From Phascolomyces articulosus (Eukaryota; Mucoromycota; Mucoromycetes; Mucorales; Lichtheimiaceae), in the NCBI GenBank assembly GCA_025677815.1, contig JAIXMP010000066.1, forward strand, positions 1 to 64,000: DNA of 64,000 nucleotides, given 5' to 3'. A program made the position numbers and the translations under genes. Below, piece by piece: positions 23,872 through 35,383 of the stretch. A model generated the notes under the pieces. It was not told the origin of the DNA and did not search any database. It worked only from the letters and a program-made list of their open reading frames with translations. Position 1 is the first letter of the stretch. Each line of letters begins with the position of its first letter.

Positions 23872-24564
23872 TTAAAGGCGTCTGGCCTTCTTTGGTCGAC
23901 AACCACCGAACGGTACAGGGGTAGCATCTGTCAATCGTTTGACAGTCCATTTGTCGCCAGAAATTAATGCTCTAAAAGCAGCATCACGACCAGCACCAAA
24001 TCCTTTAAGAATGATATGAATATTGCTGACCTGCAAATTTTTGGCTTGCTTCTTTTCCAATAATTGCATTGCTGCTTGATGAGCAGCTTCATATCCACTA
24101 CGTGCTGCCTTTTTAAATCCTGCTGAACCTCCAGAAGTTGTTATCAGTGGTGAACCGTTTGGACGTGTCAATGTGATGATGGTATTATTAGGAGAGGCGT
24201 TAATATGAAGTTGGTGGAATTCTTGAGTCACATGACTAAGATGTTCAGTAAGCACACTAATGTCAAAATCGGAAGATTTTTGCGTGCTTTTTTGCTTTTC
24301 TCGTTGCATAGAATCGCTCAATGCATTTTGCACCTCGTCTGTTCCACTGTTCTTGTTCCGTTGTTTTGCGTCGCTCAAAATGTTGAAAATGGACGAAACA
24401 TCCGCGTTTTTTGTTGTTGTTTCCTTATTGTCATTGGTTTGTGGGGTATTGTCATTTCCTTCACCATTGGCTGTCGTTGTGTTCCATCGTGCTTGTGTAA
24501 TGCTGCGTAAAGTAGTTGGTGTCGCGTGCACCTTACAAAGAGTGCTTCTGTACATTGCCAACAT
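23872..24564 (-). CDS. Mitochondrial small-subunit ribosomal protein uS11m
   Basis: An intronless 230-aa protein of the mitoribosome small subunit, where uS11 sits on the platform near the 3' end of the rRNA. Residues 1-30 look like a presequence (Arg, Ser, Thr, no acid until residue 35). Residues 31-115 are a K/Q/N/T-rich linker with coiled-coil tendency. The uS11 domain covers about 116-230: HINASPNNTIITLTRPNG, then SAGFKKAARSGYEAAHQAA, then LKGFGAGRDAAFRAL, and the conserved end TPVPFGGCRPKKARRL, which is typical of bacterial-type uS11. The N-terminal extension is longer than in bacteria, as usual for fungal forms. Several ORFs on the opposite strand are shadows of this gene. Confidence 0.95.
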   Translation of the reverse strand: MLAMYRSTLCKVHATPTTLRSITQARWNTTTANGEGNDNTPQTNDNKETTTKNADVSSIFNILSDAKQRNKNSGTDEVQNALSDSMQREKQKSTQKSSDFDISVLTEHLSHVTQEFHQLHINASPNNTIITLTRPNGSPLITTSGGSAGFKKAARSGYEAAHQAAMQLLEKKQAKNLQVSNIHIILKGFGAGRDAAFRALISGDKWTVKRLTDATPVPFGGCRPKKARRL

Positions 24565-24921
24565 TTTTTTATTTTTTTGTTAAAAGAAAGGGCGTTGAAA
24601 AGCCACACATACACCGCCCCTGCTGTGAGTGCTTGGAATTTTTGGCTGGCTAAGATTATTACCGCTGAGTTTTTTCAAGTTGCTGTCAGATCTGCAAATA
24701 TATTAGTCGTATATGCTTAACCTCGATTAACATATTTATAAACACATTTTTATTGTATATGTTCGAAACATTATTAATTTCATTATTATTTTTTTAAAAA
24801 AAACAAAGAAACTATGACTATAGTTTATTATTACCAACAATTGGTAACATGTAAGCTAATAGTGGATATTGTACACCACATTTTAACAAAGTGGCATATT
24901 AAATCAATAACGGTTCCGATG
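24565..24921. other. Intergenic, promoter of uS11m
   Basis: A 357-bp gap with no gene. It is AT-rich at 24720-24840. Confidence 0.55.
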
Positions 24922-25870
24922 TCAGCCCTTCCTCTGCATTAATATCCACTCCAATCCAAAGGAATGATTCACCTGTTGTTTGTTCAAAAGTGAATAAAGG
25001 TGATAATTAGGTGTAAGTTGTTCTCCAGCGTTGTAATTATTGTTATTTGAAGCTGATGATAAATCCATGACCAATTTTATTGTTGCTTTCTTTGTCACTT
25101 TCCAGAAGGCAAGCCAAAAGAATCTTTTATAAATCGCATAGTAATCTGTCATGTCTTGACGAACAGGGAATACCGGCAGAGAAGATTTTAATTTGCTTCA
25201 TCCTTTACAAAGGAGAAATATTTTTCAGGATTAATTACGAGCGAAATCACTTGTAATTATTTTGTAATTGGCAGGCTCACCAACTCCAGGGTTGGGTAAA
25301 TTAATCCTCATATAAAGACTTTCCATCGCCAATCTGATAATATACTAAACTTCCAATTGCAATAGTTCTACAAGAATACTACAATAGTTGTGAATGTTAG
25401 AGGTAAGAAATTCAATTAAATAAAACACATTGAATAAAGGATATATGTATATATCTGATTTACATTTGCAGAAAAACACTCACACTTGAATCCAACAAGT
25501 CCGGACTTATTCGAGGGAACATATCTCTAGGGTCCTCCTTGATTGAATATAGCTTATCCTTCATTTCAAATATAAAAGGTGTGCATGGGCGACTTCTTTC
25601 ACCTTCTAAGACAACAAAACGGATACCATCATCTTCAACACGAACGGTTTCTATCAAAGATGAATAAAATTCAAGTGCTTCAACAGGAGCATTCTTTAAT
25701 CTACTAACCGATGCGTTGATTGACTCTCCCTGTAGGGGTGGAGAACAGAACCAGTTATCGACCATGTTAAGAAGACTCGCAACATAATCAAGTACACACA
25801 GTGGGATAACCCTGATGGGATAGGATAAACTCTTGTGTTTATTTGTAGGGTGAACAAATGCTGTATGCAC
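24922..25870 (-). pseudogene. Fragmented gene of unknown family
   Basis: I do not recognise the family. Frame 25870-25460 encodes about 136 aa with real-protein composition (PRDMFPRISPDLLDSS at its end) and a good GTGAGT donor at about 25485. A following acceptor (AGTTTAG near 25346) would continue the frame as RLAMESLYMRINLPNPGVG to a TAA. Another frame resumes as LVINPEKYFSFVKDEA, and a third as MTDYYAIYKRFFWLAFWKVT down to 24922. At least two frame changes are needed to join them, so I call it decayed. An alternative is an intact multi-exon gene whose introns I have misread. It follows uS11m on the same strand. Confidence 0.4.
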
Positions 25871-26741
25871 CTTGGGTCTTGTTTTGTTTTTTTTTGTTTA
25901 ATTTTTATAAAATTGGTTATAACAACCCCCCCACGCTAGGTACATTTATTATTTGAATACAAATTCAACGCTCATAATAAGTTTTATTGGCACTAGTGCT
26001 TCAAGCTCGTTGTTCCCACATTTTGAATATACAGTGGCTATTGTAGCTATCATAGTAACGGCATCGACAGTAGCAATCAATTCAACAACAATAGCGACGT
26101 TTCTATTCATCACGATAAACATTGAATTAAGCTATTACAAGTACGCTTGATGAAGATATCTATTTTTATTTATAATATGTGGAAAATGATACAGAAAATG
26201 GAAACTCAGATTGGAATTAATAATTACTTCAACAGGTTTGTAGTAGGAACGATTAGCTACGTGTCAAAATTAACTGTTTTATCAATTGTAACACTAAAAA
26301 CAGATTGCAATAGTAAATAGACATGAGTTTCTCAATTAAATATTCCTGCTGTACATTGATCTGTGATAAAACATGGATTCATACTAAAAAGCACTATATA
26401 TGAAACATTGAGTTTTTGTCCTTTAAAATGGAGCCATTCATACTATTTATGATAGACTAATCATACATGTGATTGGGTGGTGATAATAGGTGATAGTAAA
26501 AGATGATAAAGTTTCACAAGAGCTGATCATAAATCTGGAGAATAGTACAACATTAAAAGATTCCTCATTACAAAAATGGCTAACAGTATTGTATTTATCA
26601 ATGAATATTTAAATGGAAATAACTGCATAGTTTATACAAATAATATAATTATTAAAGACAGCAAGAGTGTAAAGGTAGAAAAGAAAAATTGTAAATAAAA
26701 AGTGTGGGAGCCTTTCTCTTTTATTTTTCTATTTTTTTCTT
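25871..26741. other. Intergenic
   Basis: No supported gene. A 65-codon ORF at 25953-26150 is rich in Ile/Ser/Thr and lacks context. The right end (26700-26741) is pyrimidine-rich and probably leads into the next coding stretch. Confidence 0.5.
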
Positions 26742-27994
26742 ATGGCATTAATTCGCGCAGCATTGTCAAGCGCAATCAATCGACTGGCTTTGTCCAGCAA
26801 AGATCGAGCTTTAACAAAGTTTAGTATAGTTGATCAGAATGTTATTAATGATGCAGAGACTGAAGCTGAACTGTATGTTGATGATCAAAGTCTTGAACAA
26901 TTGATCACGACACGTTTTTATTACATCAATTTATGGTCAATGTTTGCAGGTTACATTGAATTAAAATTTGGTACCAATGTAAAACCAGAAGACACGACAA
27001 TCTTTACTTTAGGTAATTTTTCATTAAACCAAAATCAATAGAAAAAAAAGAGAGATTAATTTTTTTATCTTCTTCTAATATTGTAGTCAACTTGAAGAAA
27101 TATGGCAGAATTCGTGTGTTTACAGGAGTTGGCAATCATGATGGCAAAATAAAATATTCTACATAACTGAAGGAATTAAGAAATTTGAATACCAAGGTAA
27201 TCTTTGTTTATTATTATTTTGACAACATTACTAACAAAAAAGTTTATTTATTGGCCATTTTCAAAAATAAAAATATTCGTAATGTGATCGACATGAAAGA
27301 AGTATGCCGTTTCGTATTATCATTAGCCATGGATGGTCTTTTGTCAAGAACAAAGAAGAGCAAAGCAATCTTTAAAGTAGATGATGTTCGTGCAACAGTC
27401 ATATCCTTATTACAATCAGCTTCCGAACGTTGTCCTGAGTTTGTTTTACAAACGGCTATTATACTTGTTATTACACTTTTTACTGATATGCGAATCTCAT
27501 CTATGTGTGTTCCCGATACAGCATCAAGGGAATTTATGATACCCCTCTGTTGTGGTAATATTGTGATATGGAGAGAACCATCAACAAACAAGGATGAATT
27601 AAATACATTTATAAAAAATCACGTTTCCCCATTGTATAAGCCTGAAAATTGACGAAGGTCCCTTTTCTCGAACAATAAAAACATCAGATGAACCGTAGCT
27701 TAACCTTCCTGCCTTAGTTATTTCTTTACTTGTCAAACAAGATGTACTACCTCCTGCGGATGTTAAAACTTGGTGGGAATCGAATCAAGTAACATTAAAT
27801 ATATCAAAAAAAATTCGAAAAAGCCTTTGTTCATGGCACAAACAAGGTTTGATACCCTTTTTTTTATGCAAAACACTCCGTATGATTTATTGGTAACATT
27901 TATATATAGAAAACATGCCTTATCGTCAACGGATTGTTTTGTTTCTAATACTCCCACACAAGTAGTCAACGTGCTTTCATTAATACTGGTTTGA
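26742..27994 (+). pseudogene. Decayed multi-exon gene of unknown family, possibly transposon-borne
   Basis: Coding-like segments follow each other on the plus strand. 26742-27010 (MALIRAALSSAINRLALSSK ... PEDTTIFTL) has a donor GTAATT at 27011. An acceptor TTGTAG near 27086 continues in frame as LKKYGRIRVFTGVGNHDGKI and meets a TAA at about 27167 that a one-base change would remove. A third block, about 27290-27652, reads EVCRFVLSLAMDGLLSRTKK with ERCPEFVLQTAIILVITLFT. Weaker pieces (LPPADVKTWWESNQ) follow to about 27990 with more stops. I recognise no domain with confidence. Neighbouring repeats at 28.5-29.2 kb raise the possibility of a mobile-element gene. Confidence 0.4.
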
Positions 27995-28521
27995 GCCGTA
28001 AGTATAAATCAAATTTTTACTTTAGAAATCAATCAAATAAAAATACTAACCACCTGATATCTTCCATTATTAATTTAGGACATGTAACATCATAAATCAC
28101 TTTGCATATAATACATGGAAATACCACAACACTTCTTGTTATTTTATTAACATAGTCTGTGCATCTGGAATTGTTCCGAAAAAAAAAGTGGACCAAGAAA
28201 GAAAAATTTGATCAGGATTAAAAACAAAAGATCAATCTTTCAATGAATAAACGATTGTGTGTTTTTAATTAAAGACTTTTTACATAAAGAAATTAAACTA
28301 ATACATAACATTAAACACTTTAAAAAATACAAAGTTTATTGCTATTATTATGCCCATGACTATGATCCAACTTGATCGAAGGAAAACGTTTGTAACTAGA
28401 GGACTTGTAACCAAAGGAAAATGCTTGCATGTATGAACCGTTGCTAGTAACAAAAAACTTCGCCAACAGTTGTTGAAATCTAAAGGCTCAAAGGTGAATT
28501 AATGTTGAGATCTAAACACCC
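27995..28521. other. Intergenic
   Basis: No gene seen; AT-rich flank between the decayed gene and the repeat-rich element. Confidence 0.5.
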
Positions 28522-29179
28522 AAAAGGGTTATAAAGGCAAGTTTCCGAGGGGATCACCATCAGAAGTTTGGTGTTACCTTTAAATGCATTTAAATGTTAG
28601 ACTGATGTTTTATTTACATTTTTTACCTGTATTTACATTTATTACCTCTATTTAATTTTAAAGACATATAAATGTATTAATGCTTAACATTTAAATGCAT
28701 TTAAAGTATGCTCATCATGTGACAAATGTTTCCCACATTCGTCTTTTATCACTTTTCTCGTTTTCTTGGATAAGAAAGGGTTAAAGAAGAATGCAAAATA
28801 TTGAGTTTTGAGCAAAGTAATATATAATAACGATGGATTTTGGTAGCTATCAGTGTGATATGCAATATCGTAATTGTCTGAAGAAGTGTAAAATTGTAAT
28901 GAAGGGTAACATGCTATGGTACCAATGGTAAACAATAAAAGTAGTAACAAATAAAACGCCACATGAAGTTGCACAATGTAAACATGATAAACTAGCTATA
29001 CACTAGTATGTGGAATATGAGCACATAGTAGGGGCATTTGAATGCATTTAAATGCATTTATATGTATTTAACGGTACTTTTTCATCATTTAAATGTTAAT
29101 AAAGCTGGGGGGTTACCTTTATTGCCTTTGAACCCTTTAAACACAATTAAATGCATATAAATGTAAATACAGGCAAAGA
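28522..29179. mobile_element. Candidate non-autonomous element with subterminal repeats
   Basis: Copies of ATTTAAATGCATTTAAA and shorter forms cluster at 28578-28596, 28685-28706, 29036-29070, 29090-29098 and 29146-29162. They occur only in this 650-bp stretch. Two further motifs occur once at each end in opposite orientation: AAAGGGTTATAAAGGCAA at 28523-28540 against the complement of 29122-29139, and CCTGTATTTACATTTAT near 28626-28642 against the complement of 29156-29172. Inverted ends with motif-dense flanks resemble subterminal-repeat DNA transposons or MITEs. I found no clean target duplication. Between the arms lies a minus-strand ORF (28974-28684, 96 aa) whose start looks like a signal peptide (MQLHVAFYLLLLLLFTIG); it may be chance. 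Confidence 0.5.
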
Positions 29180-29658
29180 CAAAGAATCCGATGACTTCCA
29201 TTGGACCCTGGCGCATTTATTTCTTTCAGAAACGGTATGATTAATAATGTTCATACACTTGTTATCGTCCCAACAACGATTTTCCCAATCGTCAGGCCGA
29301 TGCCTTTCATGAACATTTATTTATGGTCTCCTGTTTTTGAAATTCGGTTTTTGTCTGGCCCACCATTTTGTTGCGCAGTAACCCGTAGCATGCAAGACCT
29401 TTTTTTAAAATGAAGCTCAAAAACTTACTTCTTCTTGTCCTGGAAGCCTGGTAAAACTCGAACCCGCCTCACTGCTACTACTACTACCATGTCTGAACTG
29501 TACAAGTATCTTGCCCTGTGTCACTCAGCACTCCCACATGTTTTCCTAGTTCAAATGATTCATCACCACATATAAAAAATAGCCTATATAACATTATTCA
29601 CGCTTTAAATTTAGAAACTATAAAATGTCAGGAGAACAAAAGCCATTTATACAATAAT
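29180..29658. other. Intergenic
   Basis: No supported gene. A 70-codon plus ORF at 29201-29413 and its opposite strand both look partly coding, but neither has a recognisable domain or splice context. Confidence 0.5.
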
Positions 29659-31640
29659 TCAATTTTTCGCAATGTATATATTGTAATAGCCAGAGAAATC
29701 TAAACTTGTTACTGTAAATCCATTTAGTTGCCGGGTCAAACAGATTCCGAGTAGATTCTCATGGTTGACATCTCTATCTTGATTATCGATCTCAATACCA
29801 GTGACAGTTATATGGTTCAATTGGATATGCGTCAAGGATTCACTTTTTTCAACCATTTTGATCAACGCAGGTCCATCAACAACTTGTGCTTCATCATACC
29901 AGCCTGACGTGAAACTCTTGAGGAATTTTAAATTGGCAATTGCATCACACATAGGAGGAGAAAGGTGTCGTATACCATAAATATCAAGCACTTGGATAGT
30001 TGTCCCTTGAAGTTTCAGTATACATTCGAATAATCCATCGTCTGTGCACACGTTATCTCTGCCCAGCACAATGTCCAGAGATTTTAATGTTGATAGATGT
30101 GTAATTGTTCTCATAAATTCATCATTTATTCCATTCACATTCTGAAGTGAAATATCAGAAAGTTGTGATCCATTCAAATCCAAATACTGGAAAAGATGTT
30201 CTTCTGGTGATAGAGAAGATGGTATCATGTTGTTTGTTGGATCCTCCTCCTGTGCTTTGTCTTCGTCAAAGCTTAACATGCCTTGAGTAAATATCAATTT
30301 TTTTAATTGCAAACAAGATTTTAAGAGCTTTGTAAGATTCAAATGAATCTTATAATCACCCTGAATGGCGAGGCACTGTAAACTTGTAGCTTCACAAATC
30401 AATGTCCGCATGGATTTATCGTCAAAGAGTATACCATCGCAATGTAAAGTGTGTAATTGTGTTAATTTGAGATCTTGAAATACAGGTGCCCATGTTTGAG
30501 TTGCATCATAGTATGCTCCCAAACCAATATATTCCAAAGTGTTTGCATGTTGTTTCAAGAGTGGTCCAATCTGAGCAGGTCCAAACCCTTCATCTTCTTC
30601 TTGAGGTGCGCAGAAATATCGAAGTCCCTTTTCTTTTGGTCTATCATCATGATCGTTGTTGTTGAGAATGCGCCGTTGTAGCAAATAACGATTGCTATCA
30701 TATATTCTGACTTTATCTGAGTTAATTTCCAGATAAACAAGCTTGGGGAACCAAGCAGAAAATATTGTAATATCAATGAGAGAAAGAGGCCCGCCAAAAA
30801 AAAGAAATTCAAGATGAGGAGATCTTTGCAAAAGAGGAATCAAAATGGATTGTTGTTTAATCGTCCTGATATTAATATTCAAGTAGGTCAAATTGGTTAA
30901 ACGGTGCGATGGTATTGGAGCCAAGGATAGTCTTGGATCAAGTGTTGTGTTGTCGTCATCATCTTCTTCTTGTAAGATGCTGTCCAGGAGTGTGAATGAA
31001 AATTTTTGTACTTGGGGGCATGCTTCGAGTATTATATGGAGAATAGGTAACTTGCAAGGATGACTGCAACATATTATCAATTGTTGTTGATGTGTTGTAT
31101 TTTGACCATCTTGTGAAAGTAATTGCTTCAGCAACGATAGGAATTGTTTATAATTTCTTTTTGTTGAATGACAAGGCGAGATCTCTAAAGGTTATTTGTA
31201 ATTTTGATAAACATCAATATCTGCCCTATCATTTCATCCTTTTTCCATTATTTATTCTTTTTTTTTTTCGTACCTAAATGCTCTATTCCTGTACAGTTAA
31301 ATTCAACTAACTTCTGCATTGTATCATAAAATTCTTGTTCAGCTTGAAAATCACTTATTTCAACATGTTTCACATGGTTACCAAGTAATCGTCGCCAACG
31401 GTTATTATGAACAAGGTGTTGATGGTTCAAAGGGTTTATATTTATCCTGCTCCACACATTATATGAATACTCTGGAATCATCCTATACCATGCTCGACAG
31501 ACCTCCATGCATTTTAAACAATTGTCTTGATCAAGATGAGAGATGATTTTGACTACAATGTCAAAAGGCAAAAAAGTGTTGAATAAACGATATTCGGAAG
31601 AAGTGTCGGTGTCCCCATCTACGCCTTTCACCATTTTCAA
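29659..31640 (-). CDS. F-box/LRR protein
   Basis: A probable SCF substrate-recognition subunit. Exon 1 (31640-31274) and exon 2 (31184-29659) join in phase 1 (donor GTACGA, acceptor CCTTTAG) to 630 aa. The F-box is at about residues 20-57 (LPFDIVVKIISHLDQDNCLK ... CRAWYRMI). From about 120 to the end there are leucine-rich repeats: LTNLTYLNINIRTIKQQSIL, HLEFLFFGGPLSLIDITIFS, LNGSQLSDISLQNVNGINDE, LSTLKSLDIVLG. Unlike the gene at 20229 it has no TPR segment. The exon 2 ORF has its own Met at 31134, but the F-box exon is clearly its continuation. The substrate is unknown. Confidence 0.82.
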
Positions 31641-34430
31641 CTAAAATGTCTTGTTTGTTGATGTCAGGTGAATTGTGAGAAAAGGTTTATTTACGCGTCC
31701 TCGTCATATTTTTAGACTATACTCCAAAAATTAAGGTTATAAAGAGGTTCCTCAAGCAAGCCTCTCTTTTTCACCTAAAAATAGAGCAGTGTAACAGAGG
31801 TTGACATATGCCTCAGATGCGCGTAAGAAATGTATTTCTTATAACTGACCTTTTTCATGGAGGTGATACTCATAGTTGGACTAATTAAAACTTGTTAATA
31901 TAATCGCTAACATAGCTTAGGGTACTTTGTTATTATTGGAGTATAGTGCGAAGCAACATAATAAAAATTTGTTTAAGAAAACGCCATTTTCTTCTCTCTC
32001 TCTCGCTATATATATATCTGTCGTAGTAAAAATTACTTCGTGTCAATTTCGATTGGCTTGGTATAAATCCGTCATATTTATTACGACATATGTTTATATA
32101 CAACTGATAATAATCTATACTACCGCTCTTTTCCACTAGTGCTTAATAAATATATCAACAACCAATGATGATTCTATGGCATTATACTATGAAAAAGCAA
32201 TAAGCCCGCCTTTATTTTCAGACGATGATGGCTGTCACTAGCCGTAGTTCATGCTATGTTAGAAGTGTTAGATAATCTGAAAAAATTAGTCGCAATACAT
32301 AGTTGAAGGCAAAGATGGAATGGGTTTAATACAGTTAGATGCTATTAATGATAAACTAAATTACTTTTGCTAAATATTTGCTATCGTAAATATGTTCATC
32401 AACTGTAATGCTTGAAAAGTGTCTAGACATAAAAAAAATGTTTAATATAAGGTTGTTCTAGTGCTTACCGGGGAAATAATAGTATCGTAAGCGTTTATAG
32501 AAAGGGAGATTTTTCTATAAAAGTAAGAAAGTTCGTATGCGTTACTCTAAGCGTTTTCTACGCTCGCATTCTTGTATGTCAGCAAGGAGAAAAAAATATA
32601 TTTTTGTAACAAAATAAGGTATAACCAGTTTCCAGCAAGATTTCTGGAAAGAAGAAAATGAATGTCGAACTCATGCAACAAGTTTATACCGGATTCTTTT
32701 TTATTTTAAAACATCTGGTTTTATGTAACACATTATTTATTCAAAGCTAGACCTTTTTCTTTACCAAACAACGCAAACAGTTTTACATTATGGGTGATAA
32801 ACGAAAAGTATCACATCACCCAACACGTTTTTTTTTTTTGAATTCATAGATTCCATAGGATGAATCGTATATCCTTTTTACATTTGTATATATATATATA
32901 TATACAATACGTACTTACTACAGTATATGATATGTAAAATGTAGTAGACAAGAGACAATTCAGCGAAAATGTTGAAAGAAAATAGTAAAGATTCAAAGGT
33001 AACACATATAGCTGTAAAGATATAATATATAACGACACGTTTAATATATGCTACCATTTTATGTAATGTAGGGTACCATTAATTATGACACAGTGTAATG
33101 AAATTCTACCATTATTAATTACAGCAAAAAGCCTGTAGCCAGCAGCAACATAAGGTACGTTCGCAGCGAACAAAATCCAAGTAGACAAAGTCAATGATGT
33201 GCGAAATTACACCTGGATTTCATACCCATCAAACTGTTGCACCAGTATATTAACAAAGCTTAATGAAATAACGGGTTTTTTCACCCATATAAAATTTCCT
33301 ACCGGGTATTCACAGAAAAAAAAAATCTGTAAAAATCCAGGAACATAGTAATTTATACCAGAGAAATACCTTTTTCGAATCTTTCCGAAAATCTCATGCA
33401 ATTTAAAGTGGGGGTGAATATCAAGTACCAAGTCAACGGTATTCATCCGATATAATAACCAAGAAATATACACTCAAAACATCCGCGGCAATGTTGGTGG
33501 TGATGGTGTATAGCGTAGTCATACTACAACGTATTATACAAAGAAATGTTCATGCAATTATAAAAATGAGTTTTTTTATGAACTGTTTGTTCTTATTCCT
33601 CTCTCCCATTATTTTGAAATTTTGACCCTGAGTAAGAAAAAAATAATTCTTAACAAGTCATCCCTATTTTTATTATCTACTCTCTTTGCAAATCCTGCCT
33701 TGAGTGCATTCTGGAACATGACAGGTTATACCTATTGTCAGGATCCGGTTGTTTATGAAGAAGATGGAAAATGGTACAGGCAATCGTAATGATTGATATT
33801 TTTTAATAAAAAGACGATATGATGGTTCATTTACATGTAATGATAGTATTTGTACAATAAAAAAAGGATTATATAAGCACTAAAAAACAACCGATTTCTT
33901 ACAAATATGTATACGCAATATAGGTTTTCTGAAGAAAAACGCGCCGATAAACAATGATATTGCATCATTTACATTTTGACAATAGCAACAACAATGCGGT
34001 TATACTGCCGGATGTAATGGTCAGTTATAATTAATGGCATGGCATTTATTATATTCTAAAGGAGTAGCATGTGTGATAGTGGTGTCCTCTCTTTATTACT
34101 CGAGAAAGGCATTGCAGCAAAGTTGATTTACATAAGAACAGCCAGAAAATAGGTCTGTTGTCATGTAGTAGTAAAACTTACATATTTATCTACTGTTACT
34201 GTGGGCGACACATACTCTTTAAGTATCAAAGTATCGATTTTTATTCATTTTACGTCATAATACAAAGGTCCCTTTTCATTTTGCTGAATGAATATATCCA
34301 TTGTTTGTATCTGAGTCTAACATAGAATAACAAAGACTCTTACAACAAAGATCATATTCTCATTATGCTCTTTATTGAACTGGTTTCGTTATTGGGTTTA
34401 AACAATGGACAGGATTATAATGGTCCATTT
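31641..34430. other. Long intergenic region with scattered coding relics
   Basis: About 2.8 kb with no intact gene. Short stretches look like decayed coding sequence: about 32305-32362 (EGKDGMGLIQLDAINDKLN) and about 33640-33789 (LLSTLFANPALSAFWNMTG followed by YTYCQDPVVYEEDGKWYRQS, then TAA), neither with an upstream Met in frame. An 88-codon minus ORF at 33207-33473 has no domain. A TA run lies at 32887-32903. Confidence 0.45.
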
Positions 34431-34590
34431 TCAGTGTTTTAGCCGCACTGCATTTAAAAAGTATAAAAAGTCTTGAGTAGAATACCCACCACTAATAACA
34501 ATATCTTTTGTCTGTTGCATAATTGTTGCACCAAATGTTTTCCACTTTATTGATCCTTCTCTTTTTCCCTTTTTCAAGTTGGAAAAAAAA
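34431..34590 (-). pseudogene. Kelch-like gene fragment
   Basis: A short minus-strand frame reads IKWKTFGATIMQQTKDIVIS then GGYSTQDFLYFLNA and stops. A W-x-x-x-G-A-T start followed by a hydrophobic strand and GG is the kelch-blade pattern (galactose-oxidase-like beta-propeller). Only one blade is visible and no start or second blade could be joined, so it is either a relic or one exon of a gene I cannot assemble. Confidence 0.35.
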
Positions 34591-35383
34591 TACATACAAA
34601 TACCCAGCACAAGCTGTTGTCTTTATATTAACATTCACAGAAGATTATTGGATGAATTATGGTATAAACTCTTAAGAAGAATCAAATCTAGAGTTGTTGT
34701 TTTCTTTGGGCGGTTTTAGAGTTTGGGCTTAGAATATTATTGTTTTGTGTAACTGTGCTTCTGTATTGCATAAAGACGTGCAGATGAAATGGGGCTGGGT
34801 TTTTTTTTCGTTTTACTTTAATCAGCTATAAGTTTATGATCTTACTTTCTAGTCGTACAGCAGCAATGAATCAAACATTCAACGACATGATTAAGAAAAA
34901 TTCATATTATCAAAGTTGATTTGACGAAAAAAAGTAAAGAATAGTAAATACTCTTTTCTAAATCGTCTGCATATAAACAAATATTACTCATTATTTATTT
35001 ATAGGATGCATTATCTGTGATGACCTCTCAAAGTTTTGGCGTAGATGCCGTGATATATCACAAGCGTTTCAGCAAGAAAAAAGTATATTTATAAGCCTTA
35101 ATTTGTTTTTCTTCTCTTCTTTGGTTCAAACACAGCAGTTTTATTTTATATTTTCTATATACCACTTCCATCAGTACCCTTCATTTGATAAAAAATTCTT
35201 AAAAGAACGCGTATTTATTACCTTTAAAATCCACCACCACTGTATACTCTCGCAATTTTTTCCCAATAGTATCATTTGTTTCTTCTTTATCTGTGAGTAA
35301 ATACTTCTCTTTTTCATTTCTATTATCTACAATTATATTGAAACTAACTTGTCAAATTTATTTTATATATATTCATAGAAATA
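34591..35383. other. Upstream region of the HET gene, with a likely 5'UTR intron
   Basis: No separate gene. A GTGAGT donor at 35293 and a TTCATAG acceptor ending 35378 define an 86-nt intron that finishes 5 nt before the HET start codon, so transcription probably begins upstream of 35290. Confidence 0.45.

Noticed and set aside
24205..24720. Hydrophobic plus-strand ORFs opposite uS11m
   Set aside because: Antisense of a gene identified with high confidence.
29440..29475. B-box-like GGGTTCGAG on the minus strand, possible tRNA
   Set aside because: The bases around it cannot form a T-arm (GCGGG against TTTAC) and no A box or acceptor stem lies at the right distance.
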